From UBA6016 sp041915365 (GTDB lineage: Bacteria > Campylobacterota > Campylobacteria > Campylobacterales > UBA6016): a stretch of DNA of 64,000 nucleotides. Shown piece after piece: positions 58,362-64,000 of this stretch; within the stretch, counting starts at the first letter, position 1; every line of letters begins with the position of its first letter. Below the pieces are notes generated by a model, which was given only the letters and a program-made list of their open reading frames with translations, was not told where the DNA came from and made no database searches. The position numbers and the translations under genes were made by a program. The stretch spans positions 1-64,000 of the forward strand of contig JAYSBP010000006.1 in assembly GCA_041915365.1 (NCBI GenBank), read 5' to 3'.

Positions 58362-59603
58362 TTAATTTCCTTTTACCAATGTTTCAAGGTCTATGCCGAC
58401 GGCAAATGCGAGCTCCGCTTTTTTTATTTCCAGATTGAATTCAGCGCTTTTTGCACGAGACATGGCATCTTGTTTTTTGGAAAGCTCAGTTAGATAATCC
58501 GTGTATCCTATGAGGTTTGCGTCAAATCTTTTTTTACTGTAATCGTATGTGGTGCTCGTGGCTTCGAGCGAAGCCGTTGCTGCTTCAAGCTTCTTTTTTG
58601 CTGCTTCTAGTTCGCTTTTTCTTAGCTTTGCCTCTATTTTTACGCTTTGCTCTTTGTATGATAGCTGTTTTGCGGCGGACATTGTCTCAAGCGACGCTAT
58701 CTCACGCTCTTTTTTGATATATCCAAAGTCAAATAGTGTAAAACTAAGTTGCAACGTTAGTTCGTTGTTGTTCGTCGGTAGCTTTTGGAGACCGCCCATG
58801 TCGTCGTATGTGGAGTATTTGTATCTTTTTACGGAGTCTTGAACGGTGAGCGTCGGCATGTATGTGCTTTGCCCCTGTGCGCTCCTGAGACTCTCCACCG
58901 TTAGCTTATCTGCTTTTATGTCGTCTCTTCCGTTAGCGTTTACGCTAAGCGGCTCTTTTAGCGTTGCTAGAGTGAGAGTGTCTACCGTAGAGTTGGTATA
59001 AAGTTCGAGCTTCAAGATAGAATTTTCCATTGCCAAAAGGATATTTGACTCTTCAAATTCCGCATCTTTTTTTGCTGCCACTACAGCCTCCAGAGTATCT
59101 TTGGTGGCAAGGCCGTTTTGGGTTAATATGGTTAGTTTTTTGATATTCGAGTCAAGCTCTGATTGTTTGAATTTGATAGCTTCTAGTGCTGATTTCGCAT
59201 CAAAATAAGCATAGTATTCACGAATTGTCTCAAGCATTAGACTCTGTTTTGCGTATTTTGTCTTGTAGGCTGATGCCTCCGCATTTTTTTTGGCGGAGTC
59301 GTATCTGGACTCTCTTTTGAGACCGTCGAATAACACCATGCTAGCCTTCAGCTCCCCGCTTCGCACCTCTTTTGGGTCAAATACTACCGCATTTGTTTTT
59401 TTGTAGTATGTCCCTATGCCCTCTAGCTTTGGCGAATAGGCTGTTAGTGTCGCATTTTTTTGGACTACGCTTTTTTGCTCATCCAGCATAGCAGATTGGA
59501 GAGAATCGTTGTTTTTTAGCTTCTCGATTAGTCCGTCCAGCCCTTCGGCGTTTAAGACACAAGCGGAAGACAAAATAAATATGAAGCTCTTGAGTGTTCC
59601 CAT
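58362..59603 (-). CDS. TolC-like outer-membrane efflux protein
   Basis: A 413-residue TolC-family protein, signal peptide MGTLKSFIFILSSACVLNA, with two copies of the outer-membrane-factor helical hairpin (about 25-195 and 225-405; LKASMVLFDGLKRESRYDSA and LQLSFTLFDFGYIKKEREIA are the paired strand entries). ATG 59603 has AAGG 8 nt upstream. It forms the exit duct of the tripartite pump. Confidence 0.92.
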   Translation of the reverse strand: MGTLKSFIFILSSACVLNAEGLDGLIEKLKNNDSLQSAMLDEQKSVVQKNATLTAYSPKLEGIGTYYKKTNAVVFDPKEVRSGELKASMVLFDGLKRESRYDSAKKNAEASAYKTKYAKQSLMLETIREYYAYFDAKSALEAIKFKQSELDSNIKKLTILTQNGLATKDTLEAVVAAKKDAEFEESNILLAMENSILKLELYTNSTVDTLTLATLKEPLSVNANGRDDIKADKLTVESLRSAQGQSTYMPTLTVQDSVKRYKYSTYDDMGGLQKLPTNNNELTLQLSFTLFDFGYIKKEREIASLETMSAAKQLSYKEQSVKIEAKLRKSELEAAKKKLEAATASLEATSTTYDYSKKRFDANLIGYTDYLTELSKKQDAMSRAKSAEFNLEIKKAELAFAVGIDLETLVKGN

Positions 59604-59614
59604 TTCTCGACCTT

Positions 59615-60340
59615 TCAAAATTTATATGCGCACGCGACAAAGAGTTTAAATCTCCCCTTGTCTTTAACTATTGGGCTTTTATGTATCTCTTCGTCAAGCT
59701 TTGTGTAGAATGCTCCACCGATGAAATCAATGTCGCTATATACTTTATACATATATCTGATGCCAATTTCGGCGTTTGTAGCTCCATTTGTGGAGTATGC
59801 GGCTCTTTGCGCTGTGGCTTCAGAATTTTTGACGCCGTAATAGTAATCGGTGAGCTTTTTACTCTCTTTTTTTAGTGAAATATAAGGGATTGCTACGGAT
59901 TTATCATAAATAAATATCTTTGAATATTCCAGTCCAAGTTCATATCCGTTGTGGACTCCTGATATGTCGTTTGAGGCAAATGCAGATACTTTTCCCATAT
60001 CGTAGCTGCCAAATGAAGCTTTTATGCCTCCTTCTAGGGCATACGTTCTGTCCTGCATTCCGTTTAAATCATTTGAATCAGAGCCTTTGTATCCGTCTAG
60101 TCTCCCCTTGGCGAAGCCGCCGAACGTAAAACCGCCATCCGTCGCGTATTCATAACCGGTCTCCAAACCTTGAATATAAAACCCTTTATGTTTTGCTTCA
60201 AGATATGGATGTAGTAGTACTTTTCCTTTGGTCCCCTTATAGGGTTGTTGAATCGCAACTGCACCTAGCCCCACTTTTGCAAAGTCTTGCGCATATCCGA
60301 AAATTGCTATACCAATAAATAGCACAAGTGCCTTATTCAT
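59615..60340 (-). CDS. MipA/OmpV-family outer-membrane protein
   Basis: A 241-residue beta-barrel with signal peptide MNKALVLFIGIAIFGYA and C-terminal aromatic (VACAYKF). VGLGAVAIQQPYKGTKGKVLLHPYLEAKHKGFYIQG (in part) is typical MipA/OmpV, and YYYGVKNSEA (about 170) is the other family landmark. Role: envelope scaffolding or permeability; often found with efflux operons. It overlaps the regulator gene by 8 nt and precedes tolC by 11 nt. Confidence 0.87.
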   Translation of the reverse strand: MNKALVLFIGIAIFGYAQDFAKVGLGAVAIQQPYKGTKGKVLLHPYLEAKHKGFYIQGLETGYEYATDGGFTFGGFAKGRLDGYKGSDSNDLNGMQDRTYALEGGIKASFGSYDMGKVSAFASNDISGVHNGYELGLEYSKIFIYDKSVAIPYISLKKESKKLTDYYYGVKNSEATAQRAAYSTNGATNAEIGIRYMYKVYSDIDFIGGAFYTKLDEEIHKSPIVKDKGRFKLFVACAYKF

Positions 60341-60635
60341 TTATTTGCTCCCTCTGATTTGTTGTGATGAAATTTGTTAGATGGTCGATATATTCGCCAA
60401 AGGCCGCCCTGCCTTGTTTTGTCAGTTTGTATATTGTTTTTGGACGTCGCCCCTCAAAAAACTTCTCGTATTCTATGTAGCCACCGTCTTCTAGTGTTTT
60501 TAGGTGGCTAGCGAGATTGCCTTGTGTGGCTTCTGTTATGTTTTGTAGCTCCTTAAAACTCATACCGTCTTCGTGCGCTGCAATTGCAGACACAATAGTC
60601 GTTCTGAGCGGCTGGTGAAAAAGAGGGTCAAACAT
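60333..60635 (-). CDS. Winged-helix transcriptional regulator of the efflux operon
   Basis: A 100-residue winged-helix protein. HQPLRTTIVSAIAAHEDGMSFKEL and TEATQGNLASHLKTLEDGGYIEYEK give the HTH, and RRPKTIYKLTKQGRAAF the wing, as in HTH_34/ArsR-like regulators. No metal-binding cysteines. It overlaps the genes either side by 8 nt, so it is made with the pump and probably controls the operon's promoter before 61314. Confidence 0.9.
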   Translation of the reverse strand: MFDPLFHQPLRTTIVSAIAAHEDGMSFKELQNITEATQGNLASHLKTLEDGGYIEYEKFFEGRRPKTIYKLTKQGRAAFGEYIDHLTNFITTNQREQINE

Positions 60636-61314
60636 TTTTGTTTTTTCCTAGCAAGTAACCTACCAAAATATGCCCGAAACCGACAAGCACTATCGATGAG
60701 TATTGGGTTAGCGTATATATGTCAACATAGTAATTAGTCCCATTTATTGCCGTATTACAAGTAGGCTTCGCATTCATATTGATATATATAACTGCAATGA
60801 TAATTTGCAATATAGCCGCAAAAATAAGCAAAGCACCAAATCTAGATATTAGTTTTTTGGTGAAAAAGCCAAAGACATACGCTGCTGCCCCCATCAGGGC
60901 CGTCCAATAAAGATAGATAAAAGGCCACCCGCCTACACTTGCCGACCCCATTGTTATAGCTACTCCTATCAGCAGAGTAATGCCATATACCTCAAATGTA
61001 AAACGTTGATTTTTGCTAAAAACCCTGTCTAGCTTCTCATTTTCCATTATTACAAATTTCTTTGAGGCCAGCACAGTAAACAAAAAGACACTGACGAGAG
61101 TTATGAGGGCAACGGTAAGCTGAAGTGTAAAGCTAGACTCGCGACAGGTGAATATCCTATCGACCGCAATGTCCAAAAATATACTTGCTATGCCTATGGT
61201 GTAAAACATTCCAGATGGGGCAGGGGTACTTTTATCAGAGTCTACAAGTACCCTTTTTATCTCATCAAGCCTACTTTTTGCCTCTAGATGCTCATTTTCC
61301 ATTGATTGCTCCAT
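60628..61314 (-). CDS. Six-TM membrane protein, first gene of the efflux operon
   Basis: A 228-residue protein with a hydrophilic N-terminus (1-35, LEAKSRLDEIKRVLVDSDK) and six transmembrane helices (from about 37 to 225). No family function is known to me, but such proteins precede HTH_34 regulators in other genomes, perhaps as sensor or anti-regulator. ATG 61314 or the in-frame ATG 12 nt later is possible. The upstream 155 bp hold the promoters for this operon and the divergent NnrS-like gene. Confidence 0.8.
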   Translation of the reverse strand: MEQSMENEHLEAKSRLDEIKRVLVDSDKSTPAPSGMFYTIGIASIFLDIAVDRIFTCRESSFTLQLTVALITLVSVFLFTVLASKKFVIMENEKLDRVFSKNQRFTFEVYGITLLIGVAITMGSASVGGWPFIYLYWTALMGAAAYVFGFFTKKLISRFGALLIFAAILQIIIAVIYINMNAKPTCNTAINGTNYYVDIYTLTQYSSIVLVGFGHILVGYLLGKNKNV

Positions 61315-61469
61315 AATTGCAAATTAGTTTGTATTTCAGACTATAACAAAAATATTTTAAAAATTATCCGTTAGTAGAAAGAATACTGATTGTGTGAAGC
61401 TTGTTGACTCCCGTCATGTTTTGAGGCGATTTTTTTGGATAAAGTTTTGCAAAAAAATAGGTTGCAATT

Positions 61470-62636
61470 ATGGACAATACTTTGGATTTCACTGAATCAA
61501 AACTAAAAAGACGGCTAAAATCTTTAATAGCAAAGCCGCATCAACCATTTTTTATCGGCGGCGTGCTTATTGCCATTTATTCTATGCTCGTTAGCGCCAT
61601 TGGATTTTCTGGGCATCTAAACATCGACGTTAGGGCTTTTCATATATCTAGTGTCGCCCTTTTGATGCCAACATATCTATTTTTTGGCTTTTTGACGACT
61701 GTTTTGTATCGCTTTTTGCTCTCTATGCCGTTTTTACAGACGGAGTATATGCGAATTTTTTATGCGTTGACGATAGGGACTTTGGCCGTTCAAGTCGGTT
61801 TTTTTGTTTCTGGCGTTCTAGTATTTTTGGGATTTGCCGTTGTTCTTTACGCTCAGTTATACGGTCTTTATATCTATGTCAAAAAATACAAACAATCAAC
61901 CGTCTTAGACAAAAGTGATCCGTTTTGGATGCTGTTTTGCTTTTCATTTGGGGCTCTATCTTCGGCATTGTTTGCCATTTCTGCTTTTTTGCCGCAATTT
62001 TCAATCTTTGCGGAAAATATTGCGCTTTATCCTTTTGCAGTCGGCGTGGTATTTGCTGTTGCCCAAAAAATGGTTCTAAATTTTTACGCTATTTACTTCG
62101 GCGTTGGCGAGCAAAACAAAAAAGGCTACATAACGGGCAATATATCGATAGCTCTCGCCATTTTGGCTGTTGCTAAGAGCTTATTTTTGTGGGGACCGAT
62201 GGCGATTGCAGGGGCGTGGATTTTTAGCTTTGCTCTAAGGCTGATTTATGACAATAGTTTTATCCTCAAAAAAGCTCCTCCGATACTATCAGTCTTGCTT
62301 CTTGGGTGGTTTTGGTTTTTTGTGGGGGCTGTGTTTGTGGCGTTGTCCGGTATTTTGGAAAGCACGACTTTGTATATTGCCGGCGTTCACTCTTTTGGGG
62401 CTGGATTTATCGGTACTATGATGATTGGCTTTGCGAGCAGGGTTTCACTGGGGCATTCCAATAACAAGATAGAGGCCGACAAGGTAACTATGGTGCTATT
62501 TGGATTGTTTGAACTTGTGGTTGTGGTAAGACTATTTGGGGTTTTAGAACCGTCGCTTGCTATTGCTGCTGGATTTTTGTGGAGCGTGGTATTTGGTATA
62601 TGGTTTTATAGATATTTTCCGATGATAAGTAAGTAA
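61470..62636 (+). CDS. NnrS-family membrane protein
   Basis: A 388-residue protein with 11-12 TM helices. KPHQPFFIGGVLIAI at the start and VHSFGAGFIGTMMIGFASRVSLGHS (in part, about 310-335) match NnrS haem/copper membrane proteins linked to NO stress and denitrification. Several of the usual NnrS histidines are changed, so it is a divergent member. GCAATT precedes the ATG with no strong ribosome site. It stands alone between the efflux operon and a tRNA. Confidence 0.82.
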   Translation: MDNTLDFTESKLKRRLKSLIAKPHQPFFIGGVLIAIYSMLVSAIGFSGHLNIDVRAFHISSVALLMPTYLFFGFLTTVLYRFLLSMPFLQTEYMRIFYALTIGTLAVQVGFFVSGVLVFLGFAVVLYAQLYGLYIYVKKYKQSTVLDKSDPFWMLFCFSFGALSSALFAISAFLPQFSIFAENIALYPFAVGVVFAVAQKMVLNFYAIYFGVGEQNKKGYITGNISIALAILAVAKSLFLWGPMAIAGAWIFSFALRLIYDNSFILKKAPPILSVLLLGWFWFFVGAVFVALSGILESTTLYIAGVHSFGAGFIGTMMIGFASRVSLGHSNNKIEADKVTMVLFGLFELVVVVRLFGVLEPSLAIAAGFLWSVVFGIWFYRYFPMISK

Positions 62637-62658
62637 AAATTGATTTATAAAAAACGGG

Positions 62659-62735
62659 TGGTGGGTTCTAGAGGACTCGAACCTCTGACCAACCGGTTAT
62701 GAGCCGGTTGCTCTAACCAACTGAGCTAAGAACCC
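62659..62735 (-). tRNA. tRNA with CAU anticodon (elongator Met or Ile2)
   Basis: A 77-nt tRNA with encoded CCA (minus strand, 62735 to 62659). Acceptor GGGTTCT pairs with AGAACCC; the D-arm reads GCTCAGTTGGTTAGAGC; anticodon stem ACCGG/CCGGT encloses CTCATAA, so the anticodon is CAT; the T-loop is TTCGAGT. The choice between elongator methionine and lysidine-modified Ile2 cannot be settled by eye; it is not an initiator (the acceptor end is fully paired). Confidence 0.95.
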
Positions 62736-62751
62736 GTTTTGAAGAGCTTTT

Positions 62752-63870
62752 CTACCGCTTTCGCTTCGAAAATGAGACGGAATTATACAAAAAATTAAAT
62801 CTAAAAGCAAGTAGATTTTCTAAAATTCCAAAAAGAACCATAAAAGTAACGAAGCTAGTGCCACCGTAGCTATACATCGGAAGCGGTATTCCAACGACTG
62901 GCGCAAGCCCTATTGTCATGGCGATATTGACTGATGAATAGACAAATATAAGCACCCCTATCCCGCTCGCAAACACCATCCCAAATGGGTCATTTCTGAA
63001 TTTTTGCCGTATGCCCAAGACATGAAGTGTCAGAAGTGCATAGGTAAATATGAGGACTAACGCCCCAAAAAATCCAAACCTCTCGACGTGATATGCAAAG
63101 ATAAAGTCGGTTGTGGCGATAGGGAGAAACTTGAGCTGAACCTGTGTCGCATCTTCTTTGTCTTTGCCCAAAAAGCCGCCGGAGCCTATGGCGATTATCG
63201 ATTGTTGGACGTGATAGCTTGGTTTTTCGGCAACAAAGTCTTCTATTCTTTGTTTTTGGTAGTCTTTTAGACCTACCTCGTACAAAAGTGTCGATGCCGC
63301 CAAAAAGCCTGCTATCAAAACAGCCCATATTTTCCACTGTACGCCGACTAGAAACAATACCCCAAAGCCAAGCATCAATACAACGCTCGCACTTCCAAGG
63401 TCCGGCTCTATCGCTATCAAGAAAAACGGTAAAAATATATACATTGATATTTTCAAAAATGATTTGAGGTCATATCCATCTTCTGGCGGTGGATTTTTTT
63501 GGATTATGTAGGCGAGCATCAGCAGTAGCGCCGGCTTGATGATTTCGGACGGTTGTATCGTCATGGTGGTAAACGGTATTTCAAGCCATCTTTTGGCTCC
63601 AAGGATGGAGACTCCAAAAAACTTCACAGAGACTAGAAGCATTATGTCAACCCAGTATATTATTGGGATGAGCCACGTCAGTTTTCTTATCGGAATGATA
63701 GAAAAAGCGAGAAATATCCCTGTGCCTATGATGATATAGGCGACCTCTTTTGCCGCAAGAGAGCTATTGACCTCGCTGATTAGGTAGAGCGATGACAGCG
63801 CTATGGGAAAAATAATGAGAGGTATGAAAAAGTCAAAATGGGTGATTATCCGTCTGTCTATCTGTATCAT
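62752..63870 (-). CDS. rodA: Rod-shape-determining SEDS glycosyltransferase RodA
   Basis: A 372-residue SEDS-family peptidoglycan polymerase with about 10 TM helices. KRWLEIPFTTMTIQPSEIIKPALLLMLA, PDLGSASVVLMLGFGVLF (catalytic-type Asp) and GLAPVVGIPLPMYSYGGTSF (shown in pieces) are SEDS landmarks; length and absence of long tail favour RodA over FtsW. It works with a class B PBP in lateral wall growth. ATG 63870 (MIQIDRR) is preferred over 63888. Confidence 0.93.
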   Translation of the reverse strand: MIQIDRRIITHFDFFIPLIIFPIALSSLYLISEVNSSLAAKEVAYIIIGTGIFLAFSIIPIRKLTWLIPIIYWVDIMLLVSVKFFGVSILGAKRWLEIPFTTMTIQPSEIIKPALLLMLAYIIQKNPPPEDGYDLKSFLKISMYIFLPFFLIAIEPDLGSASVVLMLGFGVLFLVGVQWKIWAVLIAGFLAASTLLYEVGLKDYQKQRIEDFVAEKPSYHVQQSIIAIGSGGFLGKDKEDATQVQLKFLPIATTDFIFAYHVERFGFFGALVLIFTYALLTLHVLGIRQKFRNDPFGMVFASGIGVLIFVYSSVNIAMTIGLAPVVGIPLPMYSYGGTSFVTFMVLFGILENLLAFRFNFLYNSVSFSKRKR

Positions 63871-63907
63871 TGCGCCGATTTTAGCCAATTTTGCCTAATA
63901 TACACGA

Positions 63908-64000
63908 ATGAAAACCCCAATCCTAAAAACCCTACAAGTAGAGTCAAAAGAGCGTCTTGATGCTATTTTGGCGACGGAGCTCCAAATATCCAGAAGAGAG
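63908..64000 (+). CDS. RluA-type pseudouridine synthase, N-terminal part (cut by window end)
   Basis: 31 codons are visible: MKTPILKTLQVESKERLDAI with LATELQISRRE after it. This is the start of an S4 RNA-binding domain (RLD.ilA..l.iSR), as found at the N-terminus of RluA/RluD-like rRNA pseudouridine synthases. It is divergent from rodA by 37 bp. S4 domains also start other proteins (e.g. YfiI, RNA methyltransferases), so the call is provisional. Confidence 0.6.
   Translation, partial: MKTPILKTLQVESKERLDAILATELQISRRE

Noticed and set aside
1..64000. CRISPR arrays, IS elements, prophage
   Set aside because: No regularly spaced repeats, transposase, integrase or phage structural genes were seen on either strand.

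Overview
The window reads as chromosomal DNA from a free-living member of the Campylobacterota (the former Epsilonproteobacteria). Evidence: moderate-GC coding with AUA-rich isoleucine usage, many TACAAT/TATAAT -10 boxes without clear -35 boxes, histidine kinases with an AHQW(K/R)QPLN phospho-acceptor box, a campylobacter-type queE, NnrS-like and OXA-type genes, and GG-N10-GC sites ending in TTTTGCTT that resemble campylobacterial sigma-54 promoters. Genus cannot be fixed from sequence alone. No phage, IS element or CRISPR array was seen.

Layout. 1-7.1 kb: a TSUP exporter, a Cache-type histidine kinase, a hotdog thioesterase and a tightly overlapping four-gene MoxR/VWA operon, ending in a scar with two gene fragments. 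7.1-13.5 kb: queE, a TonB-dependent receptor, a Ser/Thr-rich protein, then a leftward set of N-acetyltransferase, HMA protein, nitroreductase and Nim-like flavoprotein. 13.5-19.2 kb: a leftward operon of Ser-rich protein, ApbE-like flavin transferase and Tat-type FecR protein, then Ogt, a methyltransferase, an NHL propeller, an NTF2-like protein, a CMD-family protein and an AraC regulator. 19.3-23.7 kb: ygiQ and a sugar-nucleotide-like dehydrogenase, separated by a 1.9 kb block (AT-rich acetyltransferase-like gene and AAA/DUF4143 ATPase) that abuts a degenerate scrap of ygiQ. 23.7-35 kb: flavin oxidoreductases with HxlR regulators, transporters, DNA repair (tag), a Crp/Fnr regulator and a carotenoid-desaturase-like oxidoreductase. 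34.7-40.5 kb: another Ser-rich protein followed by a LuxR-type receptor, exported proteins of unknown function, a frameshifted lipoprotein hydrolase, a UlaG-like hydrolase and an orphan ABC ATPase. 40.5-47.6 kb: a 1729-residue Ser/Thr kinase-AAA-GAF-histidine kinase, a transglutaminase-like protein, an HNH-like protein and an OXA beta-lactamase. 47.6-54.6 kb: CspA, a large OB-fold-like unknown, AraC/GyrI, aminotransferase, EamA exporter, and AhpD/TetR with clear palindromic operators. 54.6-61.3 kb: a six-gene RND efflux operon with its own winged-helix regulator. 61.5-64 kb: NnrS-like protein, a CAU tRNA, rodA and the start of a pseudouridine synthase.

The most interesting signal is a set of three unlinked Ser/Thr-rich proteins without Sec signals (10.4, 15.4 and 34.7 kb). 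They share a short C-terminal tail ending G-L/I-N/S-I/F-S/K-A-like residues, and each has a sigma-54-like GG-N10-GC element 32-36 nt before its start codon. One lies directly upstream of an ApbE-family flavin transferase and carries two copies of D-A-S-S-G-A-S, which fits the known flavinylation consensus. Another is directly upstream of a LuxR protein that keeps the acyl-homoserine-lactone-binding residues. I infer a sigma-54 (possibly flagellar-export-linked) regulon of small exported proteins, one possibly carrying covalent FMN. This needs experimental proof.
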